This document shows positions 1 to 7,612 of a stretch of 21,832 bases of DNA, in pieces. A program made the position numbers and the translations under genes. The notes under the pieces were generated by a model that saw only the letters and a program-made list of their open reading frames with translations, did no database searches and was not told the origin of the DNA. The stretch is from Oscillospiraceae bacterium (lineage in GTDB: Bacteria; Bacillota; Clostridia; Oscillospirales; Ruminococcaceae): contig CAAEOA010000033.1 of assembly GCA_900757485.1 (NCBI GenBank), positions 1 to 21,832 on the forward strand. Direction: 5' to 3'. Within the stretch, counting starts at the first letter, position 1; each line of letters starts with the position of its first letter.

Positions 1-1
1 A

Positions 2-892
2 TTCGGTGTTGTTTTTGCCGCAATGGGTGTAAAAAATGACGTTGCAGACTATTTCCGTCGTTCTTTTGAGGAATCCGGTGTTCTGCAAAAAGTAGTAATG
101 TTCTTAAACTTATCCAATGACCCTATCATTGAAAGAATTCTGACACCAAGATGTGCGCTGACTACGGCAGAATACTTGGCATATGAGCACAATATGCATG
201 TGCTTGTCATTATGACCGATATCACCTCTTATGCAGAAGCGCTGCGTGAATTTTCTTCCTCAAAAGGTGAAATTCCGGGCAGAAAAGGATATCCGGGATA
301 TCTTTATTCCGATTTAGCGTCCTTATATGAACGCGCCGGTATCGTAAACGGTGCGGAAGGTTCGGTAACACAAATTCCGATTCTTACTATGCCAAACGAT
401 GATATTACACATCCCGTTCCCGACTTAACCGGATATATTACCGAGGGGCAGGTCGTACTGGATCGTACTCTGGATCAAACCGGTGTTTATCCGCCGATTT
501 CCATTCTTCCTTCCCTGTCCCGTCTGATGAAAGACGGTATCGGAGAAGGATATACAAGAGCAGACCATTCTGCGGTATCCAATCAGTTGTTTGCCGCATA
601 CGCCAAGGTTGCAGATGCTCGTTCTCTTGCCTCTGTTATCGGTGAGGAGGAACTCTCTCCCAACGATAAACTGTTTATCACCTTCGGAAAAATGTTTGAA
701 GAACATTTTCTGAATCAGGGATTTGATGAAAACAGGACGATCGATCAAACGCTGGATCTGGGGTGGGATTTGCTTTCCCTGCTTCCGAAAGACGCATTAG
801 ATCGTATTGATTCTACCCTCTTAGATCGATACTATGATCCGAAACGCGCCGATCGTTTTAAAGAAATTGTAAAAGAACACTTAAATGCTTAA
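2..892 (+). CDS. atpB: V-type ATP synthase subunit B, 3' part
   Basis: This is the non-catalytic nucleotide-binding subunit of the V1 head of a V/A-type ATPase, which alternates with subunit A in the hexamer and couples ATP turnover to H+ or Na+ transport at the cell membrane. The reading frame is open from the window edge (FGVVFAAMGVKND...), so the first ATG at 23 is internal; roughly 160 N-terminal residues, including the P-loop-equivalent region, lie outside. Visible family blocks are ERILTPRCALTTAEYLAYE, the MTDITSYAEALRE block, PGRKGYPGYLYSDLA, GSVTQIPILTMPNDDITHP and DLTGYITEGQ, which are near-invariant in bacterial NtpB/AtpB. The C-terminus is intact. Subunit D follows after 69 nt on the same strand, the usual A-B-D order of Firmicute V-ATPase operons. 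Family assignment is near certain. Confidence 0.97.
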   Translation, partial: FGVVFAAMGVKNDVADYFRRSFEESGVLQKVVMFLNLSNDPIIERILTPRCALTTAEYLAYEHNMHVLVIMTDITSYAEALREFSSSKGEIPGRKGYPGYLYSDLASLYERAGIVNGAEGSVTQIPILTMPNDDITHPVPDLTGYITEGQVVLDRTLDQTGVYPPISILPSLSRLMKDGIGEGYTRADHSAVSNQLFAAYAKVADARSLASVIGEEELSPNDKLFITFGKMFEEHFLNQGFDENRTIDQTLDLGWDLLSLLPKDALDRIDSTLLDRYYDPKRADRFKEIVKEHLNA

Positions 893-961
893 TCATCACC
901 TCATTGCGTATCAGATTTTGCAGTTGACAGAACCGCAGAATCAGAAAGGAATGGCATTTCA

Positions 962-1585
962 ATGGCAGAACAGGTTTTTCCTACCAAGGGTAATTTAATC
1001 AATACCAAAAAGTCTTTATCATTGGCAAAGCTGGGATACGAACTAATGGATCGGAAACGCAATATTCTGATTCGGGAAATGATGACATTGATTGATACCG
1101 CAAAATCCATTCGCGGTGAAATCGAAGAAACTTACACAGCAGCATATTCGGCTTTACAAAGAGCAAATATTACGCTTGGTATCTGCGAGGAGATCGCGAA
1201 TACCGTTCCTGTCGAAAACGGCGTAAAAATAAGCTATCGCAGCGTAATGGGAGTGGAAATTCCCCATGTTGAAATTGATACCGAGCCGCCGAAGATTCAT
1301 TATGGCTTTTCGGCAACCAATTCGCAGCTTGATATTGCTTACATTTCTTTTGATAAAGCAAAACACTTAACAGTCGTGCTTTCCGAATTGGAAAACAGTG
1401 TATACCGGCTGGCAAATGCAATCAAAAAAACGCAGCGTCGTGCCAACGCACTAAAGAATATCATTATTCCCCGTTTTGAAAGCACTGTAAAATTTATTTC
1501 CGATTCTTTGGAAGAAAAAGAACGGGAAGAATTTTCCCGTATGAAAGTGATCAAGGTTGTCAAAAAAAAGAAGGAATTGGAATAA
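962..1585 (+). CDS. atpD: V-type ATP synthase subunit D
   Basis: Central-stalk (rotor) subunit of the V/A-type ATPase, a long antiparallel coiled coil inside the A3B3 head that transmits torque to the membrane ring. The 207-aa length is typical. The N-terminus has the family block (FPTKGNLINTKKSLSLAKLGYELMDRKRNILI), the middle carries the globular insertion (SYRSVMGVEIPHVE), and a second long helix (SVYRLANAIKKTQRRANALKNI, IIPRFESTVKFI) is the NtpD signature. The charged lysine-rich C-terminus is common in the family. An AGAAAGGA element lies 11 nt upstream of the ATG. The gene ends the operon, since a strong terminator begins 6 nt after its stop codon. Confidence 0.96.
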   Translation: MAEQVFPTKGNLINTKKSLSLAKLGYELMDRKRNILIREMMTLIDTAKSIRGEIEETYTAAYSALQRANITLGICEEIANTVPVENGVKISYRSVMGVEIPHVEIDTEPPKIHYGFSATNSQLDIAYISFDKAKHLTVVLSELENSVYRLANAIKKTQRRANALKNIIIPRFESTVKFISDSLEEKEREEFSRMKVIKVVKKKKELE

Positions 1586-1590
1586 TGAAT

Positions 1591-1636
1591 AAAAACAAGC
1601 AACCCTTGGACTATTGTCCGAGGGTTGCTTGTTTTT
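1591..1636. terminator. Bidirectional intrinsic terminator between atpD and the coat genes
   Basis: A 20-bp stem (AAAAACAAGCAACCCTTGGA against its complement, one G-T mismatch) with a 6-nt loop CTATTG. It is flanked by A-runs on the left and T-runs on the right, so it can terminate transcription in both directions. It sits between convergent genes: atpD stops at 1585 and the CotF-like gene stops at 1678. Confidence 0.93.
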
Positions 1637-1677
1637 ATTTCATCATCTGAGAAAAGTATGCCATAAACGGATAATAA

Positions 1678-1956
1678 TTAGCCGTTCATCCCTGAAAATT
1701 TTTGTTTTGCCTGGTCAATTTTCGTCTGTTCAGCCGGAGGCACCTGATACCAACCGCGTTTGCTCATCTCATCAAATACATCAGCTTGAATTTGGTGCTC
1801 TTCACTCAGGATAGACAAAAATTCGTTTCTGATGCCCGGAGTAGCGCATTCATTTGCAAAAGTATTATAATCATCCGTCAGCATTTTTTGAGAAATCAAA
1901 GCGTCATTCAGCATTTCTTTATCATCAAACGTCTGTGTGTTAATCTTGATTTCCAT
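1678..1956 (-). CDS. Spore coat protein, CotF family
   Basis: Small CotF/YraF-type coat protein of 92 aa. Recognisable family features are the QKMLTDDYNTFANECATP helix and the SILSEEHQIQADVFDEMSKRGWYQ segment, matching the ferritin-like helical CotF domain found in endospore coats of Bacilli and Clostridia. The C-terminus (PPAEQTKIDQAKQKF) is the usual tail after the WY/YQVPPA motif. The start is supported by GAAAGGA about 9 nt upstream. It lies 26 nt downstream of a second, smaller CotF-like gene, probably as one transcription unit ending at the bidirectional terminator. No sporulation sigma-factor promoter was identified with confidence. Confidence 0.9.
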   Translation of the reverse strand: MEIKINTQTFDDKEMLNDALISQKMLTDDYNTFANECATPGIRNEFLSILSEEHQIQADVFDEMSKRGWYQVPPAEQTKIDQAKQKFSGMNG

Positions 1957-1982
1957 TGTTAATCCATCCTTTCAACAATACG

Positions 1983-2168
1983 CTAATTTAACTGCCCCAT
2001 CAACCGGCAAAAATGATTCTGGTGTTTTGCGGCAATCTGCTCGCATTTTGTTTTTAACTGCGGATCTGTGCATGCTTGGGAATACATTTTATATTTTTTG
2101 ATCATTGTCTGTTCCAGAGAAAGCTGATCCTCGATTGCAGACAATTCTTTTGCAGATAAGGTTGCCAT
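1983..2168 (-). CDS. Small CotF-like spore-associated protein
   Basis: A 61-aa helical protein. The start is placed at the ATG at 2168 (MATLSAKELSAIEDQL) and not at the upstream ATG at 2186, because AAGGAGT sits about 6-7 nt before 2168. The segment SLEQTMIKKYKMYSQACTDP followed by QLKTKCEQIAAKHQNHF resembles the first helical half of CotF-domain proteins and the small coat-F-like proteins often encoded next to them in Clostridia. The H-x-x-H-F motif near the C-terminus is characteristic. It is probably cotranscribed with the 92-aa CotF gene downstream. A coat role is inferred from similarity and neighbourhood; the exact function is unknown. Confidence 0.82.
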   Translation of the reverse strand: MATLSAKELSAIEDQLSLEQTMIKKYKMYSQACTDPQLKTKCEQIAAKHQNHFCRLMGQLN

Positions 2169-2463
2169 ACGATCACTCCTTAACAAAATATATGAAAATT
2201 TTCCGTTTGGCTTTTATCTTTATTTTTTGAAAGACAAACAATAAATTTTCAATACTATTATCTGCTTTTTTTGATTTTCTATTCTTTTTTAAATTTGATT
2301 ATATTTTTTTAAAAATCAAAAGCGGAACAGACCGAATAAAATTGCATATTATGGTAACAGGCTAATCGTTTTGATATAAAATGATCGGTCTAAGAGAAAT
2401 CTACCTATCAAATACACCGAGATATTTTTATAAAATAGAAATGCAGAAAGGATGAATATAATC

Positions 2464-2631
2464 GTGAATTGTGTAAATATAACAGAGAACTGCGATTTAC
2501 CAATCGCTATGGCATATGTTCCGATGCAAAAATGGCGCAATATCTATGATTCCGAAGTAGGATTTGACCGGGGAACGATTTTTGAGGAATTGGATAAGCC
2601 TTTTCTAGGTGAGGAGGTAACGCCGAAATGA
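2464..2631 (+). CDS. cotJA: Spore coat-associated protein CotJA
   Basis: A 55-aa protein whose core (LPIAMAYVPMQKW, then FDRGTIFEELDKPFLGEE) is the CotJA signature; family members usually read AMAYVPWQ..., so the W-to-M change is a minor variant. In Bacillus subtilis cotJ is a mother-cell operon for inner coat proteins. Its stop codon overlaps the cotJB start by 4 bp (ATGA), implying translational coupling. Start choice is uncertain: the GTG at 2464 follows AGAAAGG by 12 nt, while an in-frame ATG at 2452 directly abuts that element. Homology to other CotJA proteins begins near the cysteine a few residues downstream of the GTG. Confidence 0.88.
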   Translation: MNCVNITENCDLPIAMAYVPMQKWRNIYDSEVGFDRGTIFEELDKPFLGEEVTPK

Positions 2632-2879
2632 ACGAACGACAAAAACTGTTAAACCGTGTTCAGATATGCGGATTTGTGTTAGATGACGTTCGCCTGTATT
2701 TAGATTCCCATCCGTGTGATCAAGCAGCCTTGGATTATTATAAAAAATACATTGAGATGAAAGAACAGGCTACCAAAGAATATACTTCAAAATTCGGTCC
2801 GTTAATGGCAAACGACAATGTATATACAGACAAATGGACATGGGTTGAAGAACCGTGGCCATGGGAAAGAGGTGTCTAA
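2628..2879 (+). CDS. cotJB: Spore coat protein CotJB
   Basis: An 83-aa protein with the CotJB arrangement: an N-terminal QKLLNRVQICGFVLDDVRLYLDSHP segment, then QAALDYYKKYIEMKEQATKEY, and a C-terminal tryptophan-rich tail ending near WVEEPWPWE. It is part of the inner spore coat complex encoded with CotJA and CotJC. GAGGAGG lies 8-9 nt upstream of the ATG. The gene overlaps cotJA by 4 bp and precedes cotJC by 3 bp, a tight three-gene operon. Confidence 0.95.
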   Translation: MNERQKLLNRVQICGFVLDDVRLYLDSHPCDQAALDYYKKYIEMKEQATKEYTSKFGPLMANDNVYTDKWTWVEEPWPWERGV

Positions 2880-2882
2880 AGT

Positions 2883-3425
2883 ATGTGGGTATATGAAAAA
2901 AAATTACAATATCCGGTTAAAATAAACAGACCGAATGCAGCACTTGCTAAAGTTATCGTATCTCAACTTGGTGGGCCGGATGGCGAAATGGGCGCTGCTA
3001 CCCGATATTTAAGTCAGCGCTACACCATGACATCCGGTGAAACAAAAGGAATGCTGACCGATATTGGTACCGAAGAATTAGCACATATTGAAATGATTTC
3101 AGCGATTTTATACCAGCTGACCCGTGATCTGACAATAGATCAAATTAAAGCCGGCGGCTTTGACACCTATTTCGTAGATCATACGACAGGTATTTATCCG
3201 CAGGCAGCCTCCGGTGTCCCCTTCTCAGCGGCCACTCTGCAATCGACCGGTGACCCCATCGCAGATTTAAACGAAGATTTAGCAGCAGAACAAAAAGCAC
3301 GTGTGACCTATGATAACATCCTGCGCTTAGCGGATGACCCTGATGTGCGGGATGCCATTAAGTTTTTAAGAGAACGCGAAATCGTACACTATCAACGATT
3401 CGGCGAAGCGCTGCCGACAAAGTAG
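2883..3425 (+). CDS. cotJC: Spore coat protein CotJC, manganese catalase family
   Basis: A 180-aa ferritin-like four-helix protein of the manganese catalase/CotJC family, known as a spore coat component. Visible family blocks are LQYPVKINRPNAALAKVI at the N-terminus, GGPDGEMGAATRYLSQRYTM, and the metal-ligand helices TEELAHIEMI (E and H ligands) and DLAAEQKARVTYDNIL, ending in REREIVHYQRFGEAL. These carry the Glu and His residues expected for a di-manganese centre, so catalase activity is plausible but not shown. It is somewhat short of the roughly 190 aa common in the family. The stop is followed within 30 nt by the 3' end of an oppositely oriented serine recombinase, so a mobile element was inserted directly behind the cotJ operon. 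Confidence 0.96.
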   Translation: MWVYEKKLQYPVKINRPNAALAKVIVSQLGGPDGEMGAATRYLSQRYTMTSGETKGMLTDIGTEELAHIEMISAILYQLTRDLTIDQIKAGGFDTYFVDHTTGIYPQAASGVPFSAATLQSTGDPIADLNEDLAAEQKARVTYDNILRLADDPDVRDAIKFLREREIVHYQRFGEALPTK

Positions 3426-3452
3426 AATGGATTGCGATATCGTTTTTTTACA

Positions 3453-4961
3453 TCATATTTTCCACTTAATTTCGATTTTTTCCTGTGAGGCGGTGATGGT
3501 TTCGATCAGGCAGTCCACCACAATAATTTTGTCACTGATTGAAAGATCTTCCCATCGACTCATATAATCTGTGATTTCCTGAAGATCACAGTCCACCTGC
3601 TCATCAAGCTGTGCAATTTCTGCGTACAGTTCCTTTTTTTCAACATCAAGCGCGGAGATGCGGCTATTGAGATAATCCATTACCGTATCATTTGCCAGTG
3701 CTATTTTGTCGAGCAATGCAGCAATCTCTTTGTCGATTTCCTCAATACGTGTTTTCCGCTTGATTTCCTGCAAGCCGCTGTTTTTCTGCTTCTGTCTGGT
3801 GAGGGAGGAAAACTCAGCAAGTTTTTTGGTCATCTCTTCCAGCACAATCGCATCCACCGCATCGGCGTTCAAGGAACCAAAGTGACACCCGCCTGCATTG
3901 TATTTATTGTTGCAGAGATAATATCGGTTGTCTGCTTTGGTTTTGCAGTGATAGATCTTGGCGGTGAGCGCATATCCACAGTGTGCACATTTGATTTTAC
4001 CGGCAAGCCATGTTGCTTTGGCTTTGACCGGTTTGGCAACGCTTTGGTTGTTAAGACATTTGGAACGGCATCTGATCCACGTTCCGCTATCAACCAAGCC
4101 CTCATGCGGGGCAAGTACCAGCGTATGTCCTTGCAGGCAGACGGTTTTCCGTTTTTCCTCACTGCCGGAATAAAGGTAAGCGCCGTTCGTACCGATAAAA
4201 TCCTCCGGTGGATTGATGATGTTGCTGCCCTGAGACCGGAAGAACTCATACAGCCGATAGTCGGCTCGTACATAGATGGGATTCACAACCAAATCGCGGA
4301 TCCGGCTGCGGGAAAAGTGCTTGCCATCACGTTTAATGACATTATTTTCGTCTAGATACCGCATTACATCACCGAACGAGGTCTGCGGGTGAGCGTACAT
4401 CTCAAAAATCATCCGTACAATTTTCGATTCCTCCGGCACCGGCTCATACATTTTGGTGCGGATGCCATCGAGCATGGTATCTTTCAGTCGAAATCCGTAA
4501 GGCACTGCACCACCCATATAAAATCCGCGTTTGCTTCGAGAAGAATAGGCATCAATAACACGCTGCTGAATGGTTTCGCGCTCAAGCTGTGCGAAAATCA
4601 TCACGATCATTAGCATGGCTTTGCCGATAGGCGTGCCGGTATCGAACCTTTCCATGGTACTGACAAAATCCACATGATGTTTTTGGAATACATCAATCAC
4701 ATTGGCGAAGTCCAGCACTGAACGGCTGATACGATCTAACCGATAGACGATAACACGACGAACTTTTCCGGCTTCAATATCTCGTATCAATGCCTGAAAA
4801 GCTGGACGATCAATGTTTTTACCACTGTACCCCTTATCCGTATATACCTTTAATTCCTGTCCTATCACTTCCTTTTTACAAAACTCGACTTGACTTTCTA
4901 CGGATATACTGTCTATCCTGTCAACCGATTGTCTTGCATAAATAGCGTCATAAAGGTTCAC
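3453..4961 (-). CDS. Large serine recombinase (site-specific integrase)
   Basis: A 502-aa large serine recombinase that would integrate and excise the element. The N-terminal resolvase domain has the catalytic serine in YARQS (Ser12 from the chosen start), the DKGYSGKNIDRPAF block, and the arginines of VIVYRLDRISRS, followed by the long E-helix (ERETIQQRVIDAY). The Recombinase DNA-binding domain (VPYGFRL...ESKIVRMIFEMY) follows, then a zinc ribbon at about 324-360 (CAHCGY plus later cysteines) and a coiled coil (EEIDKEIAALLDKIALANDT...). The start is a GTG at 4961 with GAAGGGAG 5-8 nt upstream, not the upstream ATG at 5036, which lies ahead of a promoter. The gene points outward, with its 3' end at the element border. 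Confidence 0.94.
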   Translation of the reverse strand: MNLYDAIYARQSVDRIDSISVESQVEFCKKEVIGQELKVYTDKGYSGKNIDRPAFQALIRDIEAGKVRRVIVYRLDRISRSVLDFANVIDVFQKHHVDFVSTMERFDTGTPIGKAMLMIVMIFAQLERETIQQRVIDAYSSRSKRGFYMGGAVPYGFRLKDTMLDGIRTKMYEPVPEESKIVRMIFEMYAHPQTSFGDVMRYLDENNVIKRDGKHFSRSRIRDLVVNPIYVRADYRLYEFFRSQGSNIINPPEDFIGTNGAYLYSGSEEKRKTVCLQGHTLVLAPHEGLVDSGTWIRCRSKCLNNQSVAKPVKAKATWLAGKIKCAHCGYALTAKIYHCKTKADNRYYLCNNKYNAGGCHFGSLNADAVDAIVLEEMTKKLAEFSSLTRQKQKNSGLQEIKRKTRIEEIDKEIAALLDKIALANDTVMDYLNSRISALDVEKKELYAEIAQLDEQVDCDLQEITDYMSRWEDLSISDKIIVVDCLIETITASQEKIEIKWKI

Positions 4962-5007
4962 TTTGACTCCCTTCTTCGCAAAAAGAAGCGGAGCTGCTAA
5001 CGCCTTT

Positions 5008-5036
5008 ATTATACGGCAGCAGCTCCGAAAACTCAA
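5008..5036 (-). promoter_or_regulatory. Promoter of the recombinase embedded in an inverted repeat
   Basis: On the minus strand TTGAGT (5031-5036), a 17-nt spacer and TATAAT (5008-5013) form a good sigma-A promoter. The -10 box lies in the 19-nt loop between perfect 10-bp arms CGGAGCTGCT and AGCAGCTCCG (4989-4998 and 5018-5027). The promoter overlaps the 3' end of the 55-aa gene. The arms could act as an operator or as a transcript hairpin ahead of the recombinase start. Confidence 0.6.
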
Positions 5037-5200
5037 GTTTTACCTGACACATATTTACAGAAAATTTCATAAAGCTGTTGTTCTATAGCTTTCTTAACAG
5101 CGTTTTTTTCATCCCTACGAAATTCCGGTGTTAAATTTACTACGGATATTATCTGACCCTGTATGCACCGCTCGTGGGCTTCTGTTTGATATGTTGTCAT
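5033..5200 (-). CDS. Small conserved-looking mobile-element protein, unknown function
   Basis: A 55-aa protein starting MTTYQTEAHERC. The ATG at 5200 is chosen because AAGGTGG lies upstream; a longer in-frame start at 5242 lacks a ribosome-binding site. It is predicted to be mostly helical, with an amphipathic stretch (EFRRDEKNAVKKAIEQQLYE). Small proteins of this size often lie directly upstream of recombinase genes in Clostridia elements and some act in excision control, but I recognise no family here. A 47-aa ORF in another frame overlaps it, so only one may be real. Confidence 0.55.
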   Translation of the reverse strand: MTTYQTEAHERCIQGQIISVVNLTPEFRRDEKNAVKKAIEQQLYEIFCKYVSGKT

Positions 5201-5258
5201 AGGTGCCCACCACCTTCTTGTTGCGATAATCCACCTTATCAATTGCTATTATCTTCAT
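5115..5258 (-). CDS. Possible 47-aa ORF overlapping the small gene, different frame
   Basis: An ATG at 5258 opens a 47-codon ORF beginning MKIIAIDKVDYRNKKVVG. This N-terminus looks like that of small phage and mobile-element proteins that start with MKIIAIDKVDY-type sequence. The rest of the frame looks unstructured and runs out of phase through the 55-aa gene. The ribosome-binding site (GAAGAAAAG) is weak. It may be the remnant of a longer gene that was frameshifted or truncated, or it may provide coupled translation into the next gene. Confidence 0.3.
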   Translation of the reverse strand: MKIIAIDKVDYRNKKVVGTYDNISNRSPRAVHTGSDNIRSKFNTGIS

Positions 5259-5316
5259 ATCTTTTCTTCACTTTCGTTATATAAATATGTTGCCTCACTT
5301 GTCCGTTATGCCTATG

Positions 5317-6627
5317 TCAGAGGCTATTATCATTAAAGAGATAGGCTTGAAACAAAGTACCGTCATAGAGTAGAAAACGTCCAGCGGTATCCTTGGGTAT
5401 TTGCTCGGCTGCTGCGGTGCTGTCGAGTATGATTTGAGACAGCACATTGTCTGCTCTGCCGCATATCCGACAGTCGATATTGTTCCGGATCTGCCCCGAT
5501 AAAATATTTGCATCCGGTCTTTGGGCGGCTAAAATCAAGTGTATCCCGAATGCCCGTCCCTGTCTGGCAATCACAGACAGCCTGCTTTCTATCAGACTGA
5601 CTTTTTCTTTCTGCTCCTTTGTAAGCCCTGTTTTGTCGAGAATTTCAGCTACTTCATCACAGGCAAATATATATCGTTGCAATGATTTATCTGTACGCTT
5701 GTTGTACTCGTCCAGGTTATGACACTCATTTCCCCGAAACAGCACCTTGCGCCGTTGCAGTTCATCCACAAGCTCGGTCAGTAACTCGATCAGCTTATCC
5801 TCGTCAAAGCACATTTTGCATTCGCTGTGCCATACTGACGGAAAATCCACACCACCTTTAAAATCTGCTATGCTGACAACAGCGTTTTTCTTAATCGCCT
5901 GCATAAGCAGCAATTTTAAGAGCACACTTTTGCCACTTCCGGTAGAGCCTCCAAGAAGAATGTGTGGTATCTTTGCCAAATCTACCGTAACCGTTCCTAA
6001 AAGGCTTTTTCCGAGCACCAAGGTGGAACTGTCCTTTATTAGATAGCTGTCGCTCCACTCGATGCGGCTTGAAAGCTGATTGCCTGCTGGAACGGTGCAA
6101 AGCAGAATAGATCGTTTGTTTTTGCCTTCAGTCAGCTTTACAATATGCACATTCAGCGCCGCTTCTATCCGTTGCCGTTTGTTTTCCCATTCTGTCAGCG
6201 GAATACCCACACCGTCAAACTCAAACACCATTACTTCCGATTGCTTTTCGTCTTTAGTTTTGGCGGTGAGTATGGGCGTTTCTCCTGCACTGTTTGTCAG
6301 GCCGATTCTTTGTAACCCGTTTGTGATCTTGCCAGTGCCGACAGGCGTACCTAGCAGAATCAATATGAGAATTGTGCTTCCGATCAGCGTAATCGGCAAA
6401 GCCAGTTTGGAGAGAGCGACAAATGCCGGTGAAATCAAGTACACGTGTTCCAGATTGAAACGGTCTTTATGGAAAATCCAAATCAGTATGACAACGGCGT
6501 AAAACGCTAACAGTATAAAGCACTTTGCCTTGTTATCTTTCAGGCTTTTGCAGCCATTCTTGAAACGCAGCCATAAGTATTGCTTTTCTGTTTGGCTTTT
6601 GAGCCGTTCTTTTTCGTCATTTCTCAT
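5317..6627 (-). CDS. FtsK/SpoIIIE-type ATPase, TcpA-like coupling protein
   Basis: A 436-aa membrane-anchored DNA motor. Two N-terminal transmembrane segments (about 36-52 and 76-94) precede an FtsK/SpoIIIE P-loop domain with Walker A GGSTGSGKS (226-234), Walker B IFACDE (320-325), and the LAAQRPDANILSGQIRNNI segment (367-385) typical of TcpA/FtsK-type coupling proteins of Firmicute elements. It would pump or hand over element DNA during transfer, with the neighbouring Rep supplying the nicked strand. The start at 6627 is supported by AGAGGT 6 nt upstream; the longer frame to 6747 runs into rep. There is no C-terminal gamma (KOPS-binding) domain, so it is not a chromosomal FtsK. The gap to rep is 10 bp, so the genes are probably translationally coupled. 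Confidence 0.9.
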   Translation of the reverse strand: MRNDEKERLKSQTEKQYLWLRFKNGCKSLKDNKAKCFILLAFYAVVILIWIFHKDRFNLEHVYLISPAFVALSKLALPITLIGSTILILILLGTPVGTGKITNGLQRIGLTNSAGETPILTAKTKDEKQSEVMVFEFDGVGIPLTEWENKRQRIEAALNVHIVKLTEGKNKRSILLCTVPAGNQLSSRIEWSDSYLIKDSSTLVLGKSLLGTVTVDLAKIPHILLGGSTGSGKSVLLKLLLMQAIKKNAVVSIADFKGGVDFPSVWHSECKMCFDEDKLIELLTELVDELQRRKVLFRGNECHNLDEYNKRTDKSLQRYIFACDEVAEILDKTGLTKEQKEKVSLIESRLSVIARQGRAFGIHLILAAQRPDANILSGQIRNNIDCRICGRADNVLSQIILDSTAAAEQIPKDTAGRFLLYDGTLFQAYLFNDNSL

Positions 6628-6637
6628 AGCACTACCT

Positions 6638-7579
6638 CTACTTGAACTGAATCTCTTCCACTGTACCGTCAGGCATATACACATACACATGATGAATTCG
6701 CCGTATAAACGCTTTCCAGGTTTCAAGGCGGTTGTGTCGTACATCAATATACTGCTCGTTCGGCGGTATATTGGAAGTAATATACACCTTCGTATAACAA
6801 GCGGTGCGGTCTGTATATCGTGCCGGTAATGTCAGCGGATAAATGTCGAGATAATTCAGCATTGCCTCAATGGGTATCTGCGAATTAAATTCCTCGAATA
6901 CCAACACATCTTGTCCGTGGTAGGCATCAAACCGCACACCATTTTTGCCGTTATAGTCGGTAATACGGCAAATCTCGGTTGCTGGGTGCTTTTTGTAAAT
7001 ACCGCTGGTTTTACCTGTGCCGGTTGCACCGAACAGATACGTTACGGTAATGTCTCTATTCTCGGAACGATAACGCTCGGCAAGATAGGCTTCGCGCAGG
7101 GTATCAATGTCCTTGGACTTAAAAGCAAAGGACGGAGCTTCGTCTATGATCTCGGTTGTGGATAAGCCGTCTTTTACGTTTTGAAGCAGCTTGTACATCT
7201 TCGGATCTCGTTCTTCACATTCACTCGGAACACAACCGAATTCATAGAAACTACCCATAACAGATGTTTCCGCCTTTTTGTCCTCTAACCATTTTCCTTC
7301 CTTTCGGATATAGTCCCGGTTATCCTTTGCACTTCCGAACGCTTTTTCAATATGCGCTGTTGGAAAACGGTTCTTGAGAGTAGAAAAGCGTATTGGTGAT
7401 TTTGAATATATAAAAATGTGAGTATGGAAAGTGCCGGTTGTGGCTATTTCATCCGCAAGACAGTAATAGTCAGGGCAAAATAGGCTCAAAAGCGTTTGCA
7501 TACTGCTGTGGTCAAGGCCGCAATTTTTCGGATTGTTGATTGTAAGCATCCATTTCCGTGATTGGGGATTAGCAGCCAT
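6638..7579 (-). CDS. rep: CRESS-DNA-virus-like Rep (HUH endonuclease + SF3-type helicase), replication initiator/relaxase
   Basis: A 313-aa protein with the complete motif set of circular Rep-encoding ssDNA virus and pCRESS plasmid Reps. HUH motif I is WMLTINNP (10-17), motif II is HTHIF (52-56, metal-binding histidines), and motif III is DYIRKEGKW (89-97) with nicking tyrosine Tyr90. The helicase has Walker A GATGTGKT (184-191), Walker B VLVFEEF (225-231), motif C VYITSN (265-270) and a basic patch RHNRLETW with a candidate arginine finger. It should nick an origin, join covalently to the 5' end and unwind for rolling-circle replication or transfer. Rep-like relaxases paired with TcpA are known from streptococcal mobilizable elements. 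The start at 7579 has AAAGGAG 9 nt upstream. A stem-loop with AAGTATTAC lies 34 bp upstream. Confidence 0.92.
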   Translation of the reverse strand: MAANPQSRKWMLTINNPKNCGLDHSSMQTLLSLFCPDYYCLADEIATTGTFHTHIFIYSKSPIRFSTLKNRFPTAHIEKAFGSAKDNRDYIRKEGKWLEDKKAETSVMGSFYEFGCVPSECEERDPKMYKLLQNVKDGLSTTEIIDEAPSFAFKSKDIDTLREAYLAERYRSENRDITVTYLFGATGTGKTSGIYKKHPATEICRITDYNGKNGVRFDAYHGQDVLVFEEFNSQIPIEAMLNYLDIYPLTLPARYTDRTACYTKVYITSNIPPNEQYIDVRHNRLETWKAFIRRIHHVYVYMPDGTVEEIQFK

Positions 7580-7612
7580 AGATATCATCTCCTTTTGCTA
7601 CTGCTACTTATG

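Noticed and set aside
2349..2540. 63-codon minus-strand ORF
   Set aside because: Antisense to cotJA and its promoter region, without a ribosome-binding site.
3869..4355. Long ORFs overlapping the serine recombinase (157 aa on plus, 134 aa on minus in another frame)
   Set aside because: Shadow frames of a clearly assigned gene; low-complexity translations without ribosome-binding sites.
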